Assembly: GCF_024213195.1 (NCBI RefSeq)
Contig: NZ_JANAVF010000006.1
Coordinates: 124,001-188,000 of the forward strand
From: Streptomyces sp. TBY4
Lineage (GTDB): Bacteria > Actinomycetota > Actinomycetes > Streptomycetales > Streptomycetaceae
Direction: 5' to 3'
Length of the DNA: 64,000 nucleotides
In this document: positions 7,821-17,417 of the stretch, one piece after another
Position numbering within the stretch: position 1 is the stretch's first letter
Layout: each line of letters begins with the position of its first letter
The notes under the pieces: generated by a model
Databases searched by the model: none
The model's input: only the letters and a program-made list of their open reading frames with translations
Told to the model about the DNA's origin: nothing
Made by a program: the position numbers and the translations under genes

Positions 7821-8696
7821 TCAGCCGAGCCCGCGCAGCTCCTTCAGGAGCGCCACGTCCGCCGCGTGCCCTTCCTTGCCGCCCGGCGTCTCGATGATCA
7901 GCGGTACGCCCTCCATCGCCGGGTGCGTGAACAGCTCGGCGAAGGCGTCCCGGCCGATGTGGCCCTGCCCGATCTGCGCGTGCCGGTCCTTGTGGGCGCC
8001 CACGCCCTCCTTGGAGTCGTTGGCGTGCACCAGCTTCAGCCGGCCCTCGCCCACCGTGTCCACCAGCAGGTCCAGCGTCTGCTTCGTCCCGCCCGGCTCC
8101 GCCAGATCGTGCCCGGCCGCGAAGATGTGGCAGGTGTCGAGGCAGATCCCGAGCATCGGGTGGCGGTCGAGGGCGTCGAAGTACGGGCCGAACTCCTCGG
8201 CGGTCGAGCACAGCGAGGAGCCCTGCCCGGCCGTGGACTCCAGCAGCAGGAAGGGGTCGTCCTCGTGCGTCAGCTCGTCCAGCAGTGGCAGCATGTGCTC
8301 CCTGACCTGCGCGTACGCCGCTTCGCGCGGCCGCCCGCCGGTCGCCGAGCCGGTGTGCACGACCACCCCGAGGGCGCCGATCGCGCGGGCCCGGCGCAGT
8401 GAGTGCCGCAGCGATTCCACGGACTTCTCCACGGTCGCCTCGGTGTGCGAGCCGAAGTTGATCAGGTACGGCGCGTGGACGTACGCCGGTATCCCCTCGG
8501 CCGAGCAGGCCTCGCGGAACAGCTCGTCCTGGGCGGGATTGCCGGCCGGGGTGGCCCAGCCGCGCGGATTGGCGACGAATACCTGCACGGCCTCGGCGCG
8601 CATCTCGCGGGCGTACGTCAGCCCGACCGAGGCGAGCCCGCCCGCGACGGGCACGTGCCCGCCGACTGGATTGCGGCTCGTTGAGTTGTTGTTCAT
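7821..8696 (-). CDS. nfo: deoxyribonuclease IV (AP endonuclease)
   Basis: Base-excision repair enzyme that cuts 5' to abasic sites. It has 291 residues. Zinc-ligand motifs of endonuclease IV appear in order: YVHAPYLINFGS (about residue 75), VVHTGSATG, LLLESTAGQG, LDTCHIFAAGHD (about 190), HANDSKEGVGAHKDRHAQIGQGHIG (about 225-250), and LIIETPG at the end. It starts nine bases after the kinase stop on the same strand and lacks its own ribosome site, so translation is probably coupled to the kinase gene. Confidence 0.93.
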   Translation of the reverse strand: MNNNSTSRNPVGGHVPVAGGLASVGLTYAREMRAEAVQVFVANPRGWATPAGNPAQDELFREACSAEGIPAYVHAPYLINFGSHTEATVEKSVESLRHSLRRARAIGALGVVVHTGSATGGRPREAAYAQVREHMLPLLDELTHEDDPFLLLESTAGQGSSLCSTAEEFGPYFDALDRHPMLGICLDTCHIFAAGHDLAEPGGTKQTLDLLVDTVGEGRLKLVHANDSKEGVGAHKDRHAQIGQGHIGRDAFAELFTHPAMEGVPLIIETPGGKEGHAADVALLKELRGLG

Positions 8697-8705
8697 GGCG
8701 TGCTG

Positions 8706-10622
8706 TTACAGCCCCTTGGTCCTGATGGTGATGGTGCTGCCCTCGGCGGCGTTCTGGCCCGCGGGGACCGACTGGGAGTCGACGGTGTTACTGAAGGAGA
8801 TGAAGGGCTTGTCGATCTTGACCTTGAAGCCCAGGCCCTCCAGGGTCTTGCGGGCCGCGTCGGCCTCCTGACCGGTGACGTCCGGGACCGGGATCTGGCG
8901 GGGCCCCTTGGACACGGTCAGGGTGACCGTGTCACCCGTGGCGGCCTGGCTGCCGGCGCCGATCGACTGGTTGGCGACCGTACCGGCGGGGGAGGGGGAA
9001 TTGACCTCCTCGGGGGCCGTCTCCACCTTCAGACCGAGGTCCTCCAGCGTGGAACGGGCCTGGTCGAGGGAGACGCCCGTGACGCGCGGGACCGGCACCG
9101 GACGGCCCTTGCTGACCACCATCGCCACCGGGGTGTCGAGGGACCGCTTCTGGCCGCCCACCGGGTCCGTGCTGATCACCGAGCCCTGCGCGACGTCCTG
9201 GCTGAAGGCCTGTGTGACCGCCCCCGGCGTCAGGCCGGCCGAGGTTAGCTCGGCCTTCGCGGCCTCCAGGGGCTTGCCCTTGAGGTCGGGCACCATGACG
9301 ACCTCGGGCCCGCGCGAGATGGTGAGCGTCACCGCGCCGTTGCCGCGGATGCGCTTGCCGCCGGCGGGATCGGTGTTCATCACGGTCCCCTTGTCGAAGG
9401 CCGCGCTGAACTTCCGGTCGATCCGCTTCACCCCGAGCCCGGCCGCCGACAGCTGCGACTTGGCCTCCGCCTCGGTCTTGCCGAGCAGGTTCGGGACCTT
9501 CGTGAATTGGCCGGAGCTGATGTACCAGACCCCCGTGCCGAGGCCGAGGAAGAGCAGGACACCGAGTACGACGAGCAGCGGTCCGGGGCGCCGGATCCGC
9601 GAGGCGGCCGGCGCCGGCGCGGGCGGCAGGGGCGGAGCCGCGAGCCGGGAGGTGTGGGACACGGGCTCGGCATGCGAGGCGTGCGTGGTGACCGGGCGCG
9701 GGATCACGCCCGTACGGTCCTCGGCGGCGGTCCGCTCCGTGGCCCGGGCCTGCGGCGGTACGGCGTCCAGGTCGGAGTCGGCCAGCTGCGCGCGGGCGTC
9801 CATGGCCAGCCCGAGGAGCGCGGCAGCGTCGTACGGCCGCAGATCGGGGTTGCGCGCGGTGGCCTGGGCGACGAGCTCGTCCAGCACGGCGGGCAGCCCG
9901 GGGACGGCGGCCGACGGGGGCGGTACGTCCTCGTTGAGGTGCTGGTAGAGCACCTGGGCGGGGTTGTCCCCGGTGTGCGGCTTGGAGCCGGTGAGCATCT
10001 CGTAGAAGACGACGCCGCAGGCGTAGACGTCCACCCGGGTGTCGGTGACGCCGTTCTCGATCTGCTCGGGGGCGAGGTAGGAGACGGTACCGAGGACGGA
10101 CCCGGTGGTGTTGGTCACGGAGTCCACGGACCGGACCAGCCCGAAGTCGGCCACCTTGACCCGGCCGTCGTCGCCGATCAGCACGTTCTCGGGCTTCATG
10201 TCCCGGTGCACGAAACCTGCGCGGTGCGCGGCGCCGAGGGCGGCGAGCACCGGCTCGAGGATGTCGAGGGCGGCCCGGGGCTGGAGCGCACCGCGCTCGC
10301 GGAGCACGTCGCGCAGCGTGCAGCCGGAGACGTACTCCATGGCGAGGTACGTGTACGGCCCGTGCGTGCCCTGGTCGAAGACGGCGACCACGTTGGGATG
10401 GGCGAGCCGGGCCACGGACTTGGCCTCCCGGATGAACCGGTCGACGAAGCCGGGATCGGCGGCGAGCGCCGGATGCATCACCTTGAGCGCGAGCACCCGG
10501 TCCAGGCGGGTGTCGACGGCCCGGTAGACCGTGGCCATGCCGCCGGCCGCGATGCGGGCATCCACGCGGTAGCGGCCGTCGAGCGTCTGCCCGACGAGGG
10601 GATCATCCAGGGTCGTATCCAC
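8706..10622 (-). CDS. PASTA-domain Ser/Thr protein kinase (PknB type)
   Basis: A membrane kinase of 638 residues. The catalytic domain is about residues 15-280: glycine loop RIAAGGMATVY, Lys in LALKVMH, catalytic HRDMKPENVL, and DFGLV. A Pro/Ala linker follows, then one transmembrane helix (about 346-366, PGPLLVVLGVLLFLGLG), and four extracellular PASTA repeats of about 67 residues (VPNLLGKTEAEA, VPDLKGKPLEAA, VPRVTGVSLDQA, VPDVTGQEADAA). PASTA repeats bind muropeptides or lipid II, so the kinase probably senses wall synthesis. GTG start, weak ribosome site, rare TAA stop. Streptomyces carries several PASTA kinases, so no symbol is given. An Rv2175c-like candidate substrate is encoded 4.6 kb away. 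Confidence 0.93.
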   Translation of the reverse strand: MDTTLDDPLVGQTLDGRYRVDARIAAGGMATVYRAVDTRLDRVLALKVMHPALAADPGFVDRFIREAKSVARLAHPNVVAVFDQGTHGPYTYLAMEYVSGCTLRDVLRERGALQPRAALDILEPVLAALGAAHRAGFVHRDMKPENVLIGDDGRVKVADFGLVRSVDSVTNTTGSVLGTVSYLAPEQIENGVTDTRVDVYACGVVFYEMLTGSKPHTGDNPAQVLYQHLNEDVPPPSAAVPGLPAVLDELVAQATARNPDLRPYDAAALLGLAMDARAQLADSDLDAVPPQARATERTAAEDRTGVIPRPVTTHASHAEPVSHTSRLAAPPLPPAPAPAASRIRRPGPLLVVLGVLLFLGLGTGVWYISSGQFTKVPNLLGKTEAEAKSQLSAAGLGVKRIDRKFSAAFDKGTVMNTDPAGGKRIRGNGAVTLTISRGPEVVMVPDLKGKPLEAAKAELTSAGLTPGAVTQAFSQDVAQGSVISTDPVGGQKRSLDTPVAMVVSKGRPVPVPRVTGVSLDQARSTLEDLGLKVETAPEEVNSPSPAGTVANQSIGAGSQAATGDTVTLTVSKGPRQIPVPDVTGQEADAARKTLEGLGFKVKIDKPFISFSNTVDSQSVPAGQNAAEGSTITIRTKGL

Positions 10623-10692
10623 CCGGAGATTCTACGAGGGCGCGACGGACCCCCGCCCCGGCCGCCGGGGGGTTGCAGCGCAGCTGTGACGT

Positions 10693-11300
10693 GGGGCGGC
10701 GGTACGGGTTCCCGTGCGAGCGGGGCCCTCGCCCCCTCGCGCTCCACCCCTGGCCGATGGCTGCCCACCCGCCGCCGCTCGGTGCGGGGCCGGAACGGGA
10801 CCAGTACAGCGGAACCGGGTGGGAAGAGAGGGGTTGTGACGGCGGTCAGTCGCTGAGCCGGGGGGTGTGTGTAGCGATCTGATGCGCCCGTCGCCAGCAC
10901 TGGCGGTTCGTGGGGTGCCTGGGCTCGGGGCGGGCCTTGCGGAGTTTGGTTGCGCCTCCCTGCTGGGCCCGTCCCTGCCTCTCTGGCCCGCCCGTTCTTT
11001 TGGGGTTTTCCGGCTGCCTTCGTTTTTCCGTGGCGGGTCGGTCTGTCAAGGGCGGCCGAAGGCCGTCGCGAAGCGACGCGAACGCAGTGAGCGCCCTTGA
11101 CAGGCCGGGCCGACGCGGAAGGACGATGAGGCTGCCGGGAAACCCCAACCCTTCGACGCTCCCGGCCGGCCCGGACACCGGTTCTTCCCTGGTCCCGCCG
11201 GGCTGGGCGGTTCGGTCGCGGCCCGGCATCGGTGGGCAGCCACCGGCTCGGGGTGGGGTGCGAGGGCCCCGCTCGCACGGGAACCCGTACCGCCGCCCCC
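10693..11300. repeat. 0.6-kb nested fold-back (imperfect inverted repeat)
   Basis: Fills nearly the whole gap between the kinase and thiG. The outer arms, 10693-10732 and 11260-11299, are perfect 40-bp complements (left arm begins GGGGCGGCGGTACGGG). Weaker pairing continues inward: GGCTGCCCACC at 10759-10769 has a complement at 11230-11240, and a TTGGGGTTTTCC-type block near 11000 matches one near 11140. The centre is a stem, TGTCAAGGGC (11044-11053) with GCCCTTGACA (11093-11102), whose loop contains small hairpins (GGCCGAAGGCC, GTCGCGAAGCGAC). No convincing reading frame is present. It abuts the thiG stop codon. It could be a MITE-like element or a structured RNA. Confidence 0.85.
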
Positions 11301-12314
<1,014 letters not shown>

Positions 12315-12318
<4 letters not shown>

Positions 12319-13538
12319 GCGAACGACTCCTGTCGCGCGAGGGCGGAGGTGGGGGTGGCCGTGAGGGCGGGCGTGGCGGCGAAACGGCGCGGGGTGAAGG
12401 GGCGGGCGATCTCCGGCAGTTCGCCGGTGGTCAGCAGGTCCGCCATCACGTCCCCCGTGAGGGGAGTGAGCAGGACGCCGTTGCGGTAGTGGCCGGTGGC
12501 CAGGTGCAGGCCCGGGAGTTCGGTCGGGCCGAGGAGGGGGGCGTTGTCCGGCGAGCCGGGACGCAGCCCGGCCAGGGTCTCCACCAGGGGGAGTTCGGTG
12601 ATCCCGGGCACCAGCTCGTGGGCGTCGCGCAGGAGTTCGTAGACCCCGCCCGCGGTGACGGTGGTGTCCCAGCCGAGTTCCTCGCTGGTGGCGCCGACGA
12701 CGAGTTCGCCGTTCTCGCGGGGCACGAGGTAGACGTGGCTGCCGCGCACCACGGCCCGTACGGTCCGGGACAGGAACGGGGCGTACGCGGGCGGCACCGC
12801 GAGCCGCAGCACCTGACCCTTCACCGGGCGTACGGGGGCCACGGCCTCGGGCGGTACGCCGTCCAGCCGGCCGCTGAGCGAGCCCGCGGCCAGCACCACC
12901 TGGTCGGCGCGCAGCTCCGAACCGTCCGCGTCGTCGAGGACCGCGCCGCAGGCCCGGTCGGCGGTGGTCAGCAGGCGGGCCGCGCCGGCCCGGTGCAGGG
13001 CGACCCCGGCCCGTTCGCAGGCGGCCAGCAGGGCGGCCGCGAGGCGGCGGGGGTCGACCTGGTGGTCGCCGTCCACGCGCAGGCCGCCGCGTACGCCCGG
13101 GGCCAGCATCGGTTCCAGGCGTCGGCACTCGCGGCCGGTCAGCCACTCGGACTCCAGTCCGCAGCGGCGCTGGAGGGCGTGCAGTTCGCGCAGGTGCAGC
13201 CGGTCGTCGGCGTCGAGGGCGACGGCGAGGGTGCCGCAGGCGCGGTAGCCGATGTCCATGCCGCCGCTGGCTTCGGCGAGCTCGTCGGCGAACTCGGGGT
13301 AGCGGGCGGCGGAGGCGAGGTTGAGCCCGAGCAGGGTCTCCTCGCCGTAGTGCAGCTCGGTGACGGCGGCCAGCATGCCGGCCGCGACCTGCGCGGCGCC
13401 GCCGCCGGGGGCCGGATCGGCCAGCGCGGTGCGCAGCCCGCGGCGGGCCGCCCGCCAGGCGGTGACCAGGCCGATGATGCCGCCCCCGATGACGAGGACG
13501 TCGTAGCCGGGACTCCGGCCGTTCCTGGATGAATGCAT
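12315..13538 (-). CDS. thiO: glycine oxidase
   Basis: An FAD enzyme that oxidises glycine to the imine (dehydroglycine) needed by ThiG in aerobes. It has 407 residues. The dinucleotide-binding motif VLVIGGGIIGLVTAW lies near residue 14, and the DAO-family C-terminal block ETLAGLRPGSPDNAPLLGPTELPGLHLATGHYRNG near 330-365 includes the Arg and Gly-His-Tyr positions typical of the family. ATG start with GGAGGGG upstream, directly after the TPP aptamer. First gene of the thiazole operon. Confidence 0.94.
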
Positions 13539-13549
13539 GGGCGTCCAGC

Positions 13550-13645
13550 CCCTCCCTTCGCCGGCATGACCCGGATCAGGTTCGTACGGTCGGAGGCCGG
13601 CCAGCCTCCCTCTCAGCCCGGTGCGCCCGGACTCCCGCGATAGGT
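13550..13645 (-). promoter_or_regulatory. TPP riboswitch (THI box)
   Basis: Read on the minus strand, the region holds both conserved TPP aptamer halves: ACCGGGCTGAGAGGGAGG (the pyrimidine-sensing CUGAGA element) and, after a variable arm, ACCTGATCCGGGTCATGCCGG (pyrophosphate-sensing arm). It ends about 10 bases before the thiO ribosome site, so TPP binding probably hides translation initiation. Confidence 0.95.
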
Positions 13646-13751
13646 TCGGAGTCAGAGTAACGCCGAGGCCGACGGGCGGTAAGGCGGCCTCCCCGGTGGG
13701 CCGCCGCGGCCGGGCCGCGGCGGGTTTCCGGTCGGTGCCCGCCCGCTATTC

Positions 13752-13766
13752 CTGACGGACCGTCAG
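13752..13766. promoter_or_regulatory. 15-bp palindrome, candidate operator
   Basis: CTGACGGACCGTCAG is a perfect palindrome around a central A, 19 bp before the flavoprotein GTG. TGACGG half-sites of this kind are common TetR/AcrR operators. No regulator gene is adjacent. A TTGATTAGGCT stretch follows directly and may be part of the promoter. Confidence 0.5.
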
Positions 13767-13784
13767 TTGATTAGGCTGGGCCGC

Positions 13785-15041
13785 GTGAGCGAGCAGAGGC
13801 AAGAGCAGGCGGAGCAGCAGACGCGGCAGGCCGACGGCGATCGGCGCGGCGTGGTGATCGTCGGCGCCGGGATGGCCGGGGTCCAGACCGCGGTCGCCCT
13901 ACGGGAACAGGGCTGGACCGGGCCGGTCACCCTGCTGGGGGCCGAACCCCACCAGCCCTACGACCGGCCCCCGCTGTCCAAGGCGGTGCTCCTCGGCAAG
14001 GCCGAGGACTCGGCCTTCGACGTCGACTTCGAGGAGCTCCGCATCGAGCTCCGGCTCGGGGTCGAGGTCACCGGGCTGCGGGCCGCCGACCGGGAGGTGG
14101 ACACCGAGGCCGGACCGGTCCCGTACGAGGTCCTCGTGCTGGCGACCGGAGCCCTCCCGCTGACCCTGCCCGGCGCGGAGGGCGTCCCCGGCGTCCACCT
14201 GCTGCGCACCCTCGACGACGCGGCCCGGCTGCGGCCCGTCCTGGCGGCCGGCTCCGCCGTGGTGGTGGTCGGGGCCGGGTGGATCGGCGCGGAATTCGCC
14301 ACCGCCGCGCGCGAGGCGGGCTGCGCGGTGACGGTGGTCGAGGCGGCCGACCGGGTACTGGCGGGCGCGCTGCCCGCGGAGGTCGCCGAACCGATGGGCG
14401 CCTGGTACGCCCAGGCCGGCGCCGAGCTGCTGACGGGCGCGCGGGTGGCCTCCGTGGAGCCGGGCCGGGTCCTGCTGGCCGACGGGCGGGCGCTGCCGGC
14501 CGGTGCGGTGGTCGTCGGCATCGGCGCGCGGCCGGCCACCGGATGGCTGGCGGGCTCCGGCGTGGAGCTCGGGGCGGACGGGGCGGTGGTCGCCGACGAG
14601 TGGCTGCGGACCTCGGTGCCCGGGGTGTACGCCGTGGGGGACTGCGCCTCGTTCCCGTCGGGGCGCTACGGGTCCCGCCTGCTGGTGCACCACTGGGACA
14701 ACGCGCTCCAGGGGCCGCGGGTGGTGGCGGCGGACATCCTGGCCGGGGGCTCCGGGGAGCAGGTCTACGACCCGGTCCCGTACTTCTGGTCGGAGCAGTT
14801 CGGCCGCTTCGTGCAGTACGCGGGGCACCACGGCGGGGCGGACGCGATGGTGTGGCGCGGGGACCCGGGGGCCGACACCTGGTCGGCGTGCTGGCTGCGG
14901 GAGGGCCGGCTGGTGGCGGTGCTCGCGGTGGGGCGCCCGCGGGACCTCGCCCAGGGGCGGCGCCTCATCGAGTCGGGGGCCCTGGTGGACCCGGCGAAGG
15001 TCTCCGACCCGGGGGTCGCCCTGAAGTCCACCCTCCGCTGA
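13785..15041 (+). CDS. FAD/NAD(P)-dependent oxidoreductase (ferredoxin reductase-like)
   Basis: A 418-residue pyridine nucleotide-disulfide-type reductase resembling ferredoxin/rubredoxin reductases of monooxygenase systems. The FAD-binding motif VVIVGAGMAGVQTA lies near residue 22, the loop PYDRPPLSK near 60, the NAD motif VVVVGAGWIGAEFA near 160, and the flavin motif GVYAVGDCASFP near 280. The C-terminal SEQFGRFVQYAG and DPGVAL are also typical. The GTG at 13785 is preferred to the TTG at 13767, which lies in the operator/promoter. No ferredoxin or P450 gene is adjacent, so the redox partner is unknown. Confidence 0.85.
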   Translation: MSEQRQEQAEQQTRQADGDRRGVVIVGAGMAGVQTAVALREQGWTGPVTLLGAEPHQPYDRPPLSKAVLLGKAEDSAFDVDFEELRIELRLGVEVTGLRAADREVDTEAGPVPYEVLVLATGALPLTLPGAEGVPGVHLLRTLDDAARLRPVLAAGSAVVVVGAGWIGAEFATAAREAGCAVTVVEAADRVLAGALPAEVAEPMGAWYAQAGAELLTGARVASVEPGRVLLADGRALPAGAVVVGIGARPATGWLAGSGVELGADGAVVADEWLRTSVPGVYAVGDCASFPSGRYGSRLLVHHWDNALQGPRVVAADILAGGSGEQVYDPVPYFWSEQFGRFVQYAGHHGGADAMVWRGDPGADTWSACWLREGRLVAVLAVGRPRDLAQGRRLIESGALVDPAKVSDPGVALKSTLR

Positions 15042-15232
15042 CCGGGCGGGGGCGGGCGCGCAGACCGGCGCCGGGGCCACCCAGGCCTCGCCCCGGGCCT
15101 TGTCCCGGCTCGGCCCCCCCCGAAATTCGGGTCGGCTCCGGCCCGGCTTGGGGGCTGTGTCGTGGCCCCTCCGGACCCCGGACGGGGTCGCTCGGGTACC
15201 GGCGGGGAGTTCGAGGTGGCAGGCTTGTGCTC

Positions 15233-15598
15233 GTGACCGAGATTGACGCAAAGATCGATGCCCTTGTTCCCGCCTGGCTGTACCTCCCCGACATCGCGGA
15301 GATGCTCGACATCGAAGTGACCAAGGTTCGCCAGCTGGTCAAGGAGGGTCAGCTGCTCGCGGTGCGCCGCGGCGAGAACCGCTCCCTCCAGGTCCCCGCC
15401 GCCTTCATCGACGGAGACAAGATCGTCAAGGGCCTGGTCGGTCTGCTGACCGTGCTCCGCGACGACCGCTTCACCGACGCGGAGATCCTGGAGTGGCTCT
15501 TCACCGCCGACGAGACCCTGCCCGGCACCCCCGTGCAGGCGCTGAGCGAGAATCGCGGCACGGAGGTGAAGCGCCGCGCTCAGGCGCTCGCCATCTGA
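15233..15598 (+). CDS. Rv2175c-family DNA-binding protein
   Basis: A 121-residue protein starting at GTG (MTEIDAKIDALVPAWLYLP). An N-terminal winged-helix/MerR-like region (IAEMLDIEVTKVRQLVKEGQLLAVRRGENRSLQVP) is followed by a helical C-terminal domain (EILEWLFTADETLPGTP). The mycobacterial homologue Rv2175c binds DNA and is phosphorylated by the kinase PknL. Thr residues are present at the N-terminus and in the body. The 190 bp before it contain no gene and no structure I can assign. A strong hairpin follows. Confidence 0.85.
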   Translation: MTEIDAKIDALVPAWLYLPDIAEMLDIEVTKVRQLVKEGQLLAVRRGENRSLQVPAAFIDGDKIVKGLVGLLTVLRDDRFTDAEILEWLFTADETLPGTPVQALSENRGTEVKRRAQALAI

Positions 15599-15623
15599 CC
15601 TGAACAGCAACAGCAAGCACAAG

Positions 15624-15660
15624 CGCGGTGTGCGGACCCCGGCCGGGTCCGCACACCGCG
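15624..15660. terminator. strong hairpin between Rv2175c-like gene and thiE
   Basis: A perfect 16-bp stem (CGCGGTGTGCGGACCC) with a five-base loop CGGCC, 25 bp after the upstream stop and 33 bp before the thiE start. TACGTACGTACG follows it directly. It is probably a terminator, and thiE transcription must then start within the short remaining gap or read through. Confidence 0.82.
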
Positions 15661-15693
15661 TACGTACGTACGACACACCACCCGGGGGTACCC

Positions 15694-16344
15694 ATGTCCG
15701 CCATCGCCGCCCAGCTGTCCGACGCCCGGCTCTACCTGTGCACGGACGCCCGCAAGCGGCAGGGCGACCTCCCCGAGTTCCTGGACGCCGTGCTCGCCGG
15801 TGGCGTGGACATCGTCCAGCTCCGCGACAAGGGCATGGAGGCCGGCGAGGAGCTGGAGCACCTCCAGGTCTTCGCCGAAGCGGCCCGCCGCCACGGGAAG
15901 CTGCTCGCCGTCAACGACCGGGCCGACGTCGCGCACGCGATCGGCTCGGACGTGCTGCACCTCGGGCAGGGCGACATCCCGGTGCCCGCAGCCCGCGCCA
16001 TCCTGGGGCAGACGGTCCTCATCGGCCGCTCCTGCCACTCCGAGGCGGAGGTCGACGCGGCCGCCGCCGAGCCCGGCGTGGACTACTTCTGCACCGGCCC
16101 CTGCTGGCCCACCCCCACCAAGCCCGGCCGGTTCGCCCCCGGCCTCGGCCTCGTCCGGCACGCTGCCTCGCTCGCCCAGGACCGGCCGTGGTTCGCCATC
16201 GGCGGGATCGACGCGGGCAATCTGGACGAGGTCCTGGACGCCGGCGCCTCCCGCGTCGTGGTCGTACGGGCCCTCACCGAGGCCTCCGACCCCGGCGCCG
16301 CCGCCGCCGACCTCGCCAAGCGGGTCCGGGCCCGGCTCGGCTAG
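15694..16344 (+). CDS. thiE: thiamine-phosphate synthase
   Basis: Joins the pyrimidine (HMP-PP) and thiazole phosphates to give thiamin phosphate. It has 216 residues. Visible motifs are VDIVQLRDK (substrate Gln-Arg-Asp-Lys, about residue 45), [25 protein letters not shown] (about 80), [22 protein letters not shown] and [16 protein letters not shown]. The ATG start has GGGGGTA before it. The usual GP(V/I)xxTxTK motif appears here as GPCWPTPTK. No TPP riboswitch is seen at this gene, unlike the thiO operon 2 kb away. Confidence 0.95.
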   Translation: MSAIAAQLSDARLYLCTDARKRQGDLPEFLDAVLAGGVDIVQLRDKGMEAGEELEHLQVFAEAARRHGKLLAVNDRADVAHAIGSDVLHLGQGDIPVPAARAILGQTVLIGRSCHSEAEVDAAAAEPGVDYFCTGPCWPTPTKPGRFAPGLGLVRHAASLAQDRPWFAIGGIDAGNLDEVLDAGASRVVVVRALTEASDPGAAAADLAKRVRARLG

Positions 16345-16440
16345 CCGACTCGGGCAGGGCCGCCCGCCGCGCGAAGCACCCCGCGTCTCATTTTTGAGTC
16401 CAATCCGTGGACAACGCTTCGGTGGACCCCGACCCGCGTC

Positions 16441-16446
16441 TAACCT
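16441..16446 (+). promoter_or_regulatory. candidate -10 of a leaderless metF promoter
   Basis: TAACCT lies seven bases before the metF ATG and no Shine-Dalgarno sequence is present (CTCCCCGT). A start point at or near the A of the ATG would give a leaderless mRNA, which is frequent in Streptomyces. Inferred from spacing only. Confidence 0.5.
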
Positions 16447-16452
16447 CCCCGT

Positions 16453-17367
16453 ATGGCCTTTGGTACCTCTTCCACCTGGTCGGACCGTGCGCACACGGTC
16501 CGAGACCTCATCGCGTCCGGGCGCTCGTACTCCTTCGAGTTCTGGGCCCCCAAGACGGAGAAGGGCGAGCGCAACCTCTGGAACGCGCTGCGCCGGGTCG
16601 AGGCGGTGGCGCCGAGCTTCGTCTCCGTCACCTACGGGGCCGGCGGCTCCACCCGCGGCGGCACCGTCCGGGCCACCGAGCAGATCGCCTCGGACACCAC
16701 GCTGACCCCGGTCGCGCACCTCACCGCCGTCGACCACTCGATCGCCGAGCTGCGCAACGTCATCGGGCAGTTCGCCGACGCGGGCATCCGGAACATGCTC
16801 GTCGTGCGCGGAGACCCGCCGGGCAACCCCATGGGCGAGTGGGTGCCGCACCCGGAGGGCGTGCACTACGCGGCCGACCTGGTCCGGCTGGTCAAGGAGT
16901 CCGGCGACTTCTGCGTCGGCGTCGCGGCCTTCCCCGAGATGCACCCCCGCTCCACGGACTGGGACACGGACATCCGTCACTTCGTGGACAAGTGCCGCGC
17001 GGGCGCCGACTATGCGATCACACAGATGTTCTTCGATCCGGAGCACTACCTCCGGATGCGCGACAGCGTGGCGAAGGCGGGCTGCGAGACCCCGATCATC
17101 CCCGAGGTCATGCCTGTTGTGAACATCAAGCAGCTCGACCGGCTCCCGCAACTCAGCAACGCGATCTTCCCTGCGGCTGTGAAAGAGCGCATGCTCGCGG
17201 TCAAGGACGACGCAGCCGCTGTACGCTCCATTGGCATCGAGTTCGCCACGGAGTTCTGCGCGCGGCTGCTGTCCGAGGGTGTCCCGGGGCTGCACTTCAT
17301 CACGCTGAACAATTCCACGGCGACGCTGGAGATCTACGAGAACTTGGGCCTGCACCAGCGGGCCTGA
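16453..17367 (+). CDS. metF: methylenetetrahydrofolate reductase
   Basis: Reduces 5,10-methylene-THF to 5-methyl-THF for methionine synthesis. It has 304 residues, the bacterial catalytic-domain length, with FAD as cofactor. The catalytic Glu appears in [13 protein letters not shown] (about residue 28). [22 protein letters not shown] and [18 protein letters not shown] (FAD/folate site) follow the family pattern, as does [11 protein letters not shown]. The start lacks a ribosome site (see promoter entry). It is followed 50 bp later by an unrelated membrane gene. Confidence 0.95.
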   Translation: MAFGTSSTWSDRAHTVRDLIASGRSYSFEFWAPKTEKGERNLWNALRRVEAVAPSFVSVTYGAGGSTRGGTVRATEQIASDTTLTPVAHLTAVDHSIAELRNVIGQFADAGIRNMLVVRGDPPGNPMGEWVPHPEGVHYAADLVRLVKESGDFCVGVAAFPEMHPRSTDWDTDIRHFVDKCRAGADYAITQMFFDPEHYLRMRDSVAKAGCETPIIPEVMPVVNIKQLDRLPQLSNAIFPAAVKERMLAVKDDAAAVRSIGIEFATEFCARLLSEGVPGLHFITLNNSTATLEIYENLGLHQRA

Positions 17368-17417
17368 TCGGCCGGCCCCCGTTCCCGGGCGGGCGGCCGT
17401 ACCGAGAGGGGCCCCGC

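Noticed and set aside
10673-10882. Short plus-strand frame inside the fold-back region
   Set aside because: No ribosome site, no similarity, and it lies in the inverted repeat arms.
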